Assembly (NCBI RefSeq): GCF_001612985.1
Contig: NZ_BDBM01000033.1
Span: 1 to 64,000 of the forward strand
Origin: Nocardia gamkensis NBRC 108242
Lineage (GTDB): Bacteria > Actinomycetota > Actinomycetes > Mycobacteriales > Mycobacteriaceae
Length of the DNA: 64,000 nucleotides
Direction of reading: 5' to 3'
The position numbers were made by a program, and so were the translations under genes. The notes under the pieces were generated by a model. The model did not search any database and was not told where the DNA came from. It worked only from the letters and a program-made list of their open reading frames with translations. The first letter of the stretch is position 1, and each line of letters starts with the position of its first letter. Below, in pieces: positions 53,001 through 63,697 of the stretch.

Positions 53001-54779
53001 GTGAAAGTGGGCGCAGGAAAACGCGCAGCGTGGCGCACGTTGTTGCCGGCCGTGGCAGTGCTGACCTTGATCAGCAGCTGTGCCGCGAATCCGCCGCCGC
53101 CCATCGAGAGCACCGACAGCCCGAAGACCACACCGGTCAAGCCCGCGGAGACGACCGTGGTCGTCGCCCTGGACACCATCGGTACCGCCTTCAATCCGCA
53201 CCTGCGCTCGGACCAGTCCGCCGCCACCTCGGCGATCGCCTCCCTGGTGCTGCCGAGCCCGTTCCGGCCGGTACCCGATCCGGCGCGACCCGGCGCGACG
53301 GCATGGGTGCCGGATTCGTCGTTGCTGGTCTCCGCCGAAGTGACCGCGCAGGAACCGTTCACGATCACCTACAAGCTGCGCAACGAGGCGTCCTGGTCGG
53401 ACGGAGCGCCGATCGCGGCCGAGGACTTCCGCTACCTGTGGCAGGAGATGATCTCCGAACCGGGAGTCGTCGATCCGGCCGGATACCGGATGATCTCGGA
53501 TGTGAACTCCTCGGCGGGTGGCAAGACGGTCACCGTCGTGATGGCGCAGCCCTACCCCGGCTGGCGCGAGTTGTTCACCGATCTGCTGCCGTCCCATCTG
53601 CTCAAGGACGCGCCCGGCGGGTTCGCCAGGGGGATGAACGGCCAGGTCAACGGGGTCCGCGTGTCCGGCGGCCCGTTCGGGATCCGCTCGGCGGACCCGG
53701 GCCGTGACGAGATGCTGCTGGAACGCAACGACCGCTTCTGGGGCACACCGGCGATGCCGGGCCAGATCCTGCTGCGCCGCGGCGGCACGCCCGCGCAGCT
53801 GGCGGGCTCGCTGCGCACCGGAGACATCCAGATGGCGCTGGTCCACGGCGGCGTGGCGACCCAGGCGCAGTTGGGGGCGATTCCCTCCGTGCGGACCGCG
53901 ATCATGCCGCAGTCGCGGGTGCTGCAAATGGCGCTCAACGGGCGCAAAGGCGAACTGAGCGATCCCAGGGTCCGTTCGGGTGTGCTGGCGCTGCTCGACC
54001 CCGCCCTGCTGGCGACGGTCGGCGCCCAGACCGGCAATTGGGTGGAACCGGCTCGCGCGCAGGTGCTCGCGCCGTCCGATCCCGGTTACGCGCCGACCGC
54101 TCCGCCGCGTCCGTCGGCGGAGGAGGCGTTCGCGCTGCTCGCCGCCGCGGGTTACGGCCGGGCGCCGGAGCCGCCGCCCGCGATCTCCCCGACCTCGCCC
54201 GCCCCGCAGCCGCGCACCCTCGGCAAGGACGGCAAGCCGCTGGCCGTGCGCATCGGCGCGGTGGATCGGGACGCCACCGCCTTGGCCGTGGCCAATACCG
54301 CTGCCGACCAGCTGCGCAGCGCGGGCATCGACGCCACCGTGCGCAGCGTCGCCGCCGACGAGCTCTACGGCAAGGAACTGATCGAGGGCACGGTCGACGC
54401 GATCGTCGGCTGGGAGGTGGCCGGATCCGATCCGGCCACCGTGCTGGCGTCCCGCTACGGATGCCCGCCGCCCGCGCTGCCGGGGGTCACCGGCCCGGCG
54501 CAGGCCATCGCCGAGGCGGCGCAACGCGCGCCGAGCAACCTGTCCGGGATATGTGATCCGGCGCTGCAACCCGCGATCGATGAGGCTCTGCGGGGCGGCG
54601 ACGTGGGACGGGCGCTCGCCGAAGCGGAGCCCAAACTGTGGGCCATGGCGACGGTGCTGCCGATCGTGCAGGACAACGCCGTCGCGGCATCCGGTCCCCG
54701 GCTGGACGGCGCCTCGCTCAGCGGCGCGATCCAGGTCGGCATCTTCGGCGACGCGTCTATGTGGCGCAGGATTCCGTGA
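53001..54779 (+). CDS. lpqW: LpqW-like lipoprotein (peptide-binding-protein fold)
   Basis: This 592-aa protein is read from GTG 53001. The signal RAAWRTLLPAVAVLTLISSC has a lipobox ISSC, with lipidation expected at Cys27. The mature part has the OppA-type fold (family 5): LVLPSPFRPVPDP, ITYKLRNEASWSDGAPIAAEDFRYLWQEMI, ERNDRFWG. LpqW in Mycobacterium does not import peptides but controls the split between PIM and LAM synthesis, with suppressors mapping to pimE. Synteny with typA and mshB supports the call. The stop overlaps the mshB start by 4 bases. No permease genes are adjacent, as expected. Confidence 0.88.
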   Translation: MKVGAGKRAAWRTLLPAVAVLTLISSCAANPPPPIESTDSPKTTPVKPAETTVVVALDTIGTAFNPHLRSDQSAATSAIASLVLPSPFRPVPDPARPGATAWVPDSSLLVSAEVTAQEPFTITYKLRNEASWSDGAPIAAEDFRYLWQEMISEPGVVDPAGYRMISDVNSSAGGKTVTVVMAQPYPGWRELFTDLLPSHLLKDAPGGFARGMNGQVNGVRVSGGPFGIRSADPGRDEMLLERNDRFWGTPAMPGQILLRRGGTPAQLAGSLRTGDIQMALVHGGVATQAQLGAIPSVRTAIMPQSRVLQMALNGRKGELSDPRVRSGVLALLDPALLATVGAQTGNWVEPARAQVLAPSDPGYAPTAPPRPSAEEAFALLAAAGYGRAPEPPPAISPTSPAPQPRTLGKDGKPLAVRIGAVDRDATALAVANTAADQLRSAGIDATVRSVAADELYGKELIEGTVDAIVGWEVAGSDPATVLASRYGCPPPALPGVTGPAQAIAEAAQRAPSNLSGICDPALQPAIDEALRGGDVGRALAEAEPKLWAMATVLPIVQDNAVAASGPRLDGASLSGAIQVGIFGDASMWRRIP

Positions 54780-55660
54780 CCGGGGGGACGGGCGGGCTGC
54801 TGCTGGTGCACGCCCACCCGGACGACGAGTCCATCACCACCGGAGGCACGATCGCGCATTACCGCCGTCGCGGCGTGCCGGTCACCGTGCTCACCTGCAC
54901 GCTCGGCGAGGAGGGCGAGGTGATCGGCGACGAGTGGGCGCTGCTCGCCGCGCAGCACGCCGACCAGCTCGGCGGTTATCGCATCCTCGAGTTGACTCAT
55001 GCGCTGGCAGCGTTGAACGCGGGCCCGCCGCGCTTCCTCGGCGGCGCGGGACGCTGGCGCGACTCCGGCATGGCGGGCACGCCCGCCGCGCACAAGCCCC
55101 GGGTATTCGTGCGCTCCGGGGACGAAGCGGTGCGGGCCCTCACCGACGCGGTGCTCGAGCTACGGCCGCGCGTCGTGGTCGGTTACGACCCGAACGGCGG
55201 CTACGGCCACCCGGACCACATCCGAGCACACGAGATCACCACGGCCGCCGTGCAGGTGGCGGCGGGGGAGGGCTGGGACACCCCGAAGTACTACTGGACC
55301 GTCACCGACGCCGACATGCTGCGCCTGCACACCGCCGCGCTGGCCCGGCGCACGGCCGCGGGCCTGCCCGGCGCGCTGCCACCGGGTTGGCGGCTGCCCG
55401 CCGAAGGCGAGCTCGCGAGCGTGCCCAGTGACGCGGTGACCACCACGATCGACGTGTCCGACGTGCTGACGGCCAAGCGCGCCGCGCTGCGGGCACACGC
55501 CACCCAGGTCACCGTCGCGCCGTCCGGCCGGGAATTCGCCCTGTCGAACAAAGTCGCCCAGCCGGTTCTGCCCGAAGAGCACTTCATCCTGGTGCGAGGG
55601 CGACGTGGTCCGCTCGGGCCGGACGGGCGGGAGCACGATCTGTTCGCCGGACTGGGGTGA
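54776..55660 (+). CDS. mshB: N-acetyl-1-D-myo-inositol-2-amino-2-deoxy-alpha-D-glucopyranoside deacetylase MshB
   Basis: MshB is the zinc deacetylase that gives glucosaminyl-inositol, an early step of mycothiol synthesis. The 294-aa product starts at GTG 54776, overlapping the lpqW stop. The signature HAHPDDES contains the metal ligands His14 and Asp17 and the base Asp16; GYDPNGGYGHPDHIRAH supplies the third ligand. TCTLGEEGEVIGDEWA and the C-terminal HATQVTVAPSGREFALSN are also typical. Coupling to lpqW links thiol and envelope pathways only by expression, as far as known. Confidence 0.95.
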   Translation: MTGGTGGLLLVHAHPDDESITTGGTIAHYRRRGVPVTVLTCTLGEEGEVIGDEWALLAAQHADQLGGYRILELTHALAALNAGPPRFLGGAGRWRDSGMAGTPAAHKPRVFVRSGDEAVRALTDAVLELRPRVVVGYDPNGGYGHPDHIRAHEITTAAVQVAAGEGWDTPKYYWTVTDADMLRLHTAALARRTAAGLPGALPPGWRLPAEGELASVPSDAVTTTIDVSDVLTAKRAALRAHATQVTVAPSGREFALSNKVAQPVLPEEHFILVRGRRGPLGPDGREHDLFAGLG

Positions 55661-55768
55661 CCGGACTCCGCCGATGTCGTCGCCCGAGGGTTGCCATCCG
55701 GCGGTGCCCGCGCGGCGGGTACCGTTCGGCGTGATCTCGGGACATCGAAATGGAGGAACCGGCGTTTC

Positions 55769-57238
55769 ATGACCGCGCGCGGCGACGAAACTCACCTCAG
55801 CATCGAGGACCACGGTTACCACAAGAGTCTGAAGCCGCGGCAGCTGCAGATGATCGCGATCGGCGGCGCCATCGGCACCGGCCTGTTCCTCGGCGCAGGC
55901 GGGCGGTTGGCCAGCGCCGGACCCGGATTGTTCCTGGTCTACGGCGTGTGCGGGTTCTTCGCGTTCCTGATCCTGCGCGCGCTCGGTGAACTCGTCCTGC
56001 ACCGGCCCTCCTCGGGGTCGTTCGTCTCCTACGCGCGCGAGTTCTTCGGCGAGAAGGCCGCCTTCGTCGCGGGCTGGATGTACTTCCTGAACTGGTCGAT
56101 GACCGGCATCGCCGACACCACCGCGATAGCGCAGTACTTCCACTACTGGTCCGGGTTCGCCGCCGTCCCGCAGTGGGTTCTCGCACTGGTCGCGCTGGTC
56201 CTCGTGCTGAGCGTCAACCTGATCTCGGTGAAGTGGTTCGGCGAGATGGAATTCTGGGCCGCGCTGGTGAAGGTGTTCGCGCTCAGCGCGTTCCTGATCG
56301 TCGGCACGATCTTCCTGCTCGGTCGCTTCACCGTGCACGGTGAAGCGACCGGCCCGAGCGTGGTCGCCGATCACGGCGGCCTGTTCCCGACCGGGATCAT
56401 GCCGCTGGTCGTGGTGGTATCCGGTGTCGTCTTCGCCTACGCCGCAGTCGAATTGGTCGGCACCGCGGCGGGCGAGACGGAGCACCCGGAGAAGATCATG
56501 CCGCGGGCGATCAATTCGGTGATCGCCCGGATCGCCGTCTTCTACGTCGGTTCGCTGGTGCTGCTCGGGTTGTTGCTGCCGTACACGCGGTACACCGCCG
56601 ACGAGAGCCCCTTCGTCACGTTCTTCACCATGCTCGGCGTTCCCGGGATCGGCAGCGTGATGAATCTCGTGGTGCTCACCGCGGCGTTCTCCAGCTTGAA
56701 CGCCGGCCTGTACTCGACCGGCCGCATCCTGCGCTCGATGTCGATGAACGGCAGCGCGCCGAAATTCACCGGGGTGATGGGCGGCAACGGCGTCCCCTAC
56801 GGCGGCATCCTGCTCACCAGCCTGATCGCGCTGGTCGGTATCGCGCTCAACGGCATCGTCCCGAATCGGGCGTTCGAGATCGTGCTGAACATGGCGTCGC
56901 TGGGCATCGTCGCCTCGTGGGCCACCATCGTGCTGTGCCAGCTGCAATTGTGGCGCTGGTCCACTCGGGGACGCATCGAGCGGCCCGCGTTCCGCATGTT
57001 CGGCGCGCCCTACACCGGCCTGCTCACGCTGGTGTTCCTGTTCTTCGTCGTCGTGCTCACCGGGTTCGACTATCCGGTGGGCACCTGGACCGTCGCGACC
57101 CTGGCCCTGATCGTCCCCGCGCTGATCGTCGGCTGGTTTGCCGCGCGTAAGCGGGTGCTGGCCATCGCGGCGGAGCGCGGCGGTCCGACCGGCGAGTTCC
57201 CGGTGGTCGCCGCGCTGCCTGCCGACCGGGAGAACTGA
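55769..57238 (+). CDS. Amino acid permease (APC superfamily, AnsP/GabP-like)
   Basis: This 489-aa transporter starts at ATG 55769 (MTARGDETHLS). After a hydrophilic N-terminus the motif LKPRQLQMIAIGGAIGTGLFLGAGGRL opens the first of about 12 membrane segments. Further hallmarks are GELVLHRPSSGSFVSYAREFFGEKAAFVAGWMYFLNW and AAGETEHPEKIMPRAINSVIARI. These mark the bacterial amino acid/proton symporters that include asparagine, GABA and cycloserine-alanine permeases; the exact substrate is uncertain. It stands in the mshB-fbiC interval, where mycobacteria have other genes, so it may be a lineage-specific insertion. Confidence 0.92.
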   Translation: MTARGDETHLSIEDHGYHKSLKPRQLQMIAIGGAIGTGLFLGAGGRLASAGPGLFLVYGVCGFFAFLILRALGELVLHRPSSGSFVSYAREFFGEKAAFVAGWMYFLNWSMTGIADTTAIAQYFHYWSGFAAVPQWVLALVALVLVLSVNLISVKWFGEMEFWAALVKVFALSAFLIVGTIFLLGRFTVHGEATGPSVVADHGGLFPTGIMPLVVVVSGVVFAYAAVELVGTAAGETEHPEKIMPRAINSVIARIAVFYVGSLVLLGLLLPYTRYTADESPFVTFFTMLGVPGIGSVMNLVVLTAAFSSLNAGLYSTGRILRSMSMNGSAPKFTGVMGGNGVPYGGILLTSLIALVGIALNGIVPNRAFEIVLNMASLGIVASWATIVLCQLQLWRWSTRGRIERPAFRMFGAPYTGLLTLVFLFFVVVLTGFDYPVGTWTVATLALIVPALIVGWFAARKRVLAIAAERGGPTGEFPVVAALPADREN

Positions 57239-57274
57239 TCATGCATCTCGTAGCGCCGGAATAGACTCGGCAGT

Positions 57275-57433
57275 ATGTACAACTGGGAGCTCCAGAACGC
57301 GATCGCGGCGTTCGTCGAAAGCATGCGGCCGCACTGGCCCGAACAGCACGACATGTATATGACGGTGCTGTACGCGTTCGCCGATATGCAGAGCCACCTG
57401 TTGACCCTCCTCGGCTACCCGCCGGTGCCGTGA
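57275..57433 (+). CDS. Small protein coupled to the Rv1171-like membrane gene
   Basis: This 52-aa protein starts at ATG 57275 and begins MYNWELQNAIAAFVESMRPH. It ends in HLLTLLGYPPVP. It is helical in pattern with several Met, Trp and Tyr, and contains no Cys. Its stop overlaps the start of the next gene by 4 bases (GTGA), which supports real translation. A modest AGACTCGG lies upstream but no strong ribosome-binding site. Function unknown. Confidence 0.6.
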   Translation: MYNWELQNAIAAFVESMRPHWPEQHDMYMTVLYAFADMQSHLLTLLGYPPVP

Positions 57434-57867
57434 CGACGAAGCTCGATGACCACGCGGGCGATCGGGCTCCTGTGGCAGCCGCGGATGCCCGCCGTCCCAT
57501 GGGCGTCGTCGGTTCGGTGATCCTGGTGCTCCTGGTCCTGAACGCCCTGCTCACGCTGGCGCTCGAGGCGCTGTACTTGCCGACCTACCTGGGCTCCGTC
57601 GCCTTCCCCGCGTCCGCCGTGGTGGCGGGGGTGGTGAACGTGCTGCTCGTCGCGGGCGCGCGATCGGTCACCCGGCGTCCCGCCGTGCTGGGTCTTCCGG
57701 TGGTGGCTTGGGCGTTCGGCTTCCTGGTCTGCGCGAGCGCCGGTCCGGGCGGTGACATTCTGCTGGGCAGTGATTGGCGGACGGCGCTGTTGCTGTTCGG
57801 CGGGCTGCTGCCGCCGCTGGGGTACCTCTACATCCAGGCGAACGCGAGCCTCTTCCGGCATCACTGA
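57430..57867 (+). CDS. Membrane protein (Rv1171-like)
   Basis: This 145-aa protein is read from GTG 57430. Four hydrophobic segments follow a 24-residue hydrophilic N-terminus: GVVGSVILVLLVLNALLTLALEALYL, VVAGVVNVLLVAGA, LGLPVVAWAFGFLVCASA, ALLLFGGLLPPLGYLYI. Size and position between mshB and fbiC match Rv1171 of M. tuberculosis. No functional motif is seen. Confidence 0.75.
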   Translation: MTTKLDDHAGDRAPVAAADARRPMGVVGSVILVLLVLNALLTLALEALYLPTYLGSVAFPASAVVAGVVNVLLVAGARSVTRRPAVLGLPVVAWAFGFLVCASAGPGGDILLGSDWRTALLLFGGLLPPLGYLYIQANASLFRHH

Positions 57868-57868
57868 T

Positions 57869-57889
57869 CTCGGCGGCCGGATCGCCGAG
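57869..57889. terminator. Hairpin between convergent membrane genes
   Basis: A 7-bp perfect stem (CTCGGCG / CGCCGAG) with a 7-base loop starts one base after the stop at 57867 and faces the convergent PH-domain operon. Confidence 0.5.
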
Positions 57890-57966
57890 TTCGCGTTGTC
57901 GGCCGACGTGCCGCAGGCGTCCGATGCCGTCGCTCGGCAACCGATCAGCGACACCCGCCCGGTGGG

Positions 57967-59574
57967 TCACCGCGCACCCGGTAGCCCCGGTGTGACCGCT
58001 TCGATGAGCCCCCACGCCTCGTCGGCGGGCAGGTCGACCACCGCGTAGCGCTTCTTGCCCGCCGCGGTGGCCGCGACCACCGTGGCGACTCCCGCACGCC
58101 GCTGGAAGAAGGTCCGGCGCACCGTCCAGCCGATCACGCCGGGGGCCTCCAGACAGTCGCGGTCCCGGTCCAGTGACCCGGACCGGGTGATCAGCCAGGC
58201 CGGGCCTGCGGCCGTACGGGGCAGTACCGCGTGGCCGAGGCCGCGATAGCGGTCCTCCGCGAGTGCGAGCGCGATCGGTAGCGCGAGGCCGGGCACCAGC
58301 CACCACCACGGTGAATAGTGCTCTCCGGCAAGGGAGAAGAAGACCGGTACCGCGGCGATCAGGACGACCGGCGCGAGCGCGCGGGTATGCCTGCGGCGCC
58401 GCGCGGCGGGCCCATGTGCGATAAGCGGAGCGCTGCCCGGCTCCGGGACGGTGTGCGAGTCCGATGCCCCCGCGCCGGTGGGCCTCGCGTCCGGACGGAG
58501 CGGAATGTCGTTGTCGTGCACCTCCTGCGGGGCCAGGAGATGACCGAGGGTGTGTTCGACGGCCTCGCGCGGGGCCTGCGGCAGGATCTTCTGGCGCGGC
58601 TTCTCCCCGGTCATGATCGCTTCGAGTTCGGCGCCGCCGGCAAGGCGCAGCAGCAAGGGTTCGTTGACCGTCGCCCCGCGCAGCCGCGCCCGGTCGAGCG
58701 TGATCTGACGGGTGGTGAACAGGCCGTGGCGCAGCTGCAAGGTCTTGCCGTCGTCGCGCACGCGCAACCCGAAATACGTGGTCAGATAGTGCGCGCACGC
58801 GGCACCGCTGACCACGAGGACGATGGCGCACAGCAGCGCCCCCGCGGCGAGCGCGAGAACGAGCACGCCGCCGTCTTCCACGTCGTGCACCGCGTCCGAC
58901 CGGAACACGATCTCGCCGAGCCCGTACTGCAACGCGAAGCCGACGATCGGGGCGATGATCGCGAACCCGGTCAGCGACAGCGGGGCGTAGCGCACCCACG
59001 CCGGACTCCAGTGCCCGATCTCGCGCGCCCGCTTGCGCGGGGCGGCGAAGCCACCGGATTCGTTCTGCCCCGGCTCTTTCCGGTCCTCGGACTGCTCCGC
59101 CCGCGCGGCCGTGTGGGCGAGCAGCGCGGCCCGTAACGGCGGCACGACCCGTGTGTCCAGGGCGTCGAGCTTGAACTGCTCACCCGAATCGGCCTGCTGG
59201 CCGGTGCCGATCGCCAGCACCGCGAGTCCGAGAGCCCGGTGCAGCAGGTCGGCTTCGATATCCACCGAGCGGATGCGTGAGCGCGGCACCGACAGTTTCT
59301 TGCGTTGCAGCAGGCCGGTGCGCAGCTCGACGTGCGTCGGCCCGACCCGATACGTCGTGGTGAACCAGCGGGTCAGCGCGAACCCGACGATCAGCACGAG
59401 CGGAATGATGCTCCACACGTGGTTGCCGCTGCTGGTGCCGAGGATCACCGAACCGATCAGCACCGGAATGAACTTCACCACCTCGGTGATCGGGTGGACC
59501 AGCAGCATCCGCTTGTCCAGCCGCTGCCACGGCTGTTCGGCCTGCGCGGCGTCCACCGCCGGTGCGCCACTCAT
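57967..59574 (-). CDS. Bacterial PH-domain membrane protein (YdbT type)
   Basis: This 535-aa protein starts at ATG 59574. It has N-terminal membrane helices (VVKFIPVLIGSVILGTSS, VWSIIPLVLIVGFALTRW), then the first bPH2 domain (TTYRVGPTHVELRTGLLQRKKLSVPRSRIRSVDIEADLLHRALGLAVLAIGTG). Further membrane segments and a second similar unit follow (YFGLRVRDDGKTLQLRHGLFTTRQITLDRARLRGATVNEPLLLRLAGGAELEAIM). A third, shorter unit closes the protein (ARTAAGPAWLI...RRTFFQRRAGVATVV). YdbT in Bacillus affects resistance to a bacteriocin. It is coupled to the upstream gene by a 4-base overlap. Confidence 0.88.
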   Translation of the reverse strand: MSGAPAVDAAQAEQPWQRLDKRMLLVHPITEVVKFIPVLIGSVILGTSSGNHVWSIIPLVLIVGFALTRWFTTTYRVGPTHVELRTGLLQRKKLSVPRSRIRSVDIEADLLHRALGLAVLAIGTGQQADSGEQFKLDALDTRVVPPLRAALLAHTAARAEQSEDRKEPGQNESGGFAAPRKRAREIGHWSPAWVRYAPLSLTGFAIIAPIVGFALQYGLGEIVFRSDAVHDVEDGGVLVLALAAGALLCAIVLVVSGAACAHYLTTYFGLRVRDDGKTLQLRHGLFTTRQITLDRARLRGATVNEPLLLRLAGGAELEAIMTGEKPRQKILPQAPREAVEHTLGHLLAPQEVHDNDIPLRPDARPTGAGASDSHTVPEPGSAPLIAHGPAARRRRHTRALAPVVLIAAVPVFFSLAGEHYSPWWWLVPGLALPIALALAEDRYRGLGHAVLPRTAAGPAWLITRSGSLDRDRDCLEAPGVIGWTVRRTFFQRRAGVATVVAATAAGKKRYAVVDLPADEAWGLIEAVTPGLPGAR

Positions 59575-60068
59575 GTCGCGTCCCCGCGATGCTGGGCGGC
59601 GATCCTGGTCAGCCGCGTCACGGTTTCCTCGGCGACCGGCAGATCGAGCGCGCTGATCTGGACCGCCCCCGCGGAGGACGCGGTGGTCACGGTGACCGTC
59701 GCCAGTCCGAGCAGGCGCTCCAGCGGCCCACGTTCGGTGTCGACGGTCTGTACGCGCGAGATCGGCGCGACCCGGCTCTCCTGGGTGAGCCAGCCGACCC
59801 GGGTGTAAACCGCCTCGTCGGTGACCTCCCAGCGGTGCACGGCGTAGCGCCACCACGGGGCCACCCCGATGTTGAGCACGGCGGGCACGAGCGCGACCAG
59901 GAAGAAGCCGAGCTGCCATCCACGATGCGCGGAGTCGAGCAGCGACCACACCAGCAGAGCCGCGAACGGAATCACCCAGCCCAGCGCGGCCTGCGCGGTC
60001 CACAGGAGCCTCGCCTTGGGACTGGGGCGCCAGGCCGGATCGGCCATGATCGTGCGCGGCTGCGACAT
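59571..60068 (-). CDS. Bacterial PH-domain membrane protein (YdbS type)
   Basis: This 165-aa protein is read from ATG 60068 (MSQPRTIMADPAW); a longer frame upstream lacks coding character. Two membrane helices (LLWTAQAALGWVIPFAALLVWSLL, GFFLVALVPAVLNIGVAPWW) precede one bPH2 domain: RWEVTDEAVYTRVGWLTQESRVAPISRVQTVDTERGPLERLLGLATVTVTT. It pairs with the larger YdbT-like protein, as YdbS/YdbT do in Bacillus. The two probably act as a membrane complex of unknown purpose. Confidence 0.88.
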   Translation of the reverse strand: MSQPRTIMADPAWRPSPKARLLWTAQAALGWVIPFAALLVWSLLDSAHRGWQLGFFLVALVPAVLNIGVAPWWRYAVHRWEVTDEAVYTRVGWLTQESRVAPISRVQTVDTERGPLERLLGLATVTVTTASSAGAVQISALDLPVAEETVTRLTRIAAQHRGDAT

Positions 60069-60502
60069 GCTGCCAATGTTTGCACGACCAGGTGTGCGCT
60101 GTCGTCGGCGAGCGTCGGCGGCGCGCGGCGGCGCCATCGAGCGGGTGGGCGGGAGACCGCTGACCTCCCGTAGGTGGACAAAGTCTTCTGCCGCAATGTA
60201 TCCGGGTACAACGCGGTATGCGGCGCACCAGCCACGGCACGCTCACTCCTCACGGCACCGCGGAAGTCAGCGCACGGGACAGGGCGACACGGTGGTGCGC
60301 ACGAGCCCACCGTCGAAGGATGAACGCGAGGCCGGTGCTGGGCAGTGCTATGGAATAGCCTCGGGCACCCCGCAGTTGTCAACGCTCAACGGCGCTCCAC
60401 GTTCCTGCGTGGGCGCTGCGGCGGGTGGAGCCGTAGCCCCGGGTGGCTTGTCCGCTCCGCCGCAACCAGCACTGGAGGGAGACAGTTCCGGATGTGTAGC
60501 GC
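60069..60502. other. Intergenic stretch between the PH-domain operon and fbiC
   Basis: This 434-base divergent spacer holds no supported gene. I looked for a riboswitch-like fold near 60330-60490 because the region is long and structured-looking, but found no known consensus. GGAGGGAGA near 60473-60481 lies too far from the fbiC ATG to be its ribosome-binding site, although it could serve an upstream alternative. Confidence 0.45.
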
Positions 60503-63103
<2,601 letters not shown>

Positions 63104-63279
63104 GAATCGGCCGACGGGCCACCCCGGAGTGCAGCGAACGAGTGATTCGTCGGTACATGGGTGACTCGCCGGGGACTCCGAAGCCGGAGCGGCCGTCGAC
63201 GCAGGACCTGAACGCAACATCCCGTGCCACCCGACCGGTACGGCCGGAAGACCCGAATAGGCGGGACATACCACCGAAG

Positions 63280-63298
63280 TTAGGGCAGGCTGACCAGT
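63280..63298. promoter_or_regulatory. IdeR-box-like sequence upstream of fdxC
   Basis: TTAGGGCAGGCTGACCAGT matches the 19-bp IdeR/DtxR consensus at 13 positions by hand alignment, with the central AGGCT kept. A TAGGGT (63319-63324) that could be a -10 element follows. Iron control of a ferredoxin gene is plausible but weakly supported. Confidence 0.3.
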
Positions 63299-63373
63299 AG
63301 TAACGTGGGGTGCCGGGATAGGGTTTCGCCGGGCGGACTATCCCGCAGGCGAGGACAGACTAGGAGAGCGGCA

Positions 63374-63697
63374 GTGCCGTACATCATCGCTGAACCGTGC
63401 GTTGACGTGAAGGACAAGGCATGCATCGAGGAATGCCCCGTGGACTGCATCTACGAGGGTGGCCGCATGCTGTACATCCATCCCGACGAGTGCGTGGACT
63501 GTGGTGCATGTGAGCCGGTGTGCCCGGTGGAGGCGATCTTCTACGAAGACGACACCCCGGACCAGTGGAGCGGATACGTGAACGCCAACGTCGATTTCTT
63601 CGATGAGCTGGGCTCGCCCGGCGGCGCCACCAAGGTCGGCAAGGTCGACTACGACCCGCCGTTCATCAAGGAACTGCCTCCGATGGCGAGTGAGTGA
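63374..63697 (+). CDS. fdxC: 7Fe ferredoxin FdxC
   Basis: This 107-aa seven-iron ferredoxin starts at GTG 63374 behind AGGAGAG. Cysteines fit the Azotobacter FdI scheme: Cys9, Cys17 and Cys50 for the 3Fe-4S cluster, and Cys21, Cys40, Cys43 and Cys46 for the 4Fe-4S cluster, with Cys25 extra. It probably supplies electrons to P450s or other reductases; the P450 in this window is one candidate client. The stop overlaps the next start by 4 bases. Synteny matches Rv1177. Confidence 0.97.
   Translation: MPYIIAEPCVDVKDKACIEECPVDCIYEGGRMLYIHPDECVDCGACEPVCPVEAIFYEDDTPDQWSGYVNANVDFFDELGSPGGATKVGKVDYDPPFIKELPPMASE

Noticed and set aside
60330..60490. A cobalamin-type or other riboswitch upstream of fbiC
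   Set aside because: No conserved box of a known riboswitch class was found, only general GC-rich pairing potential.
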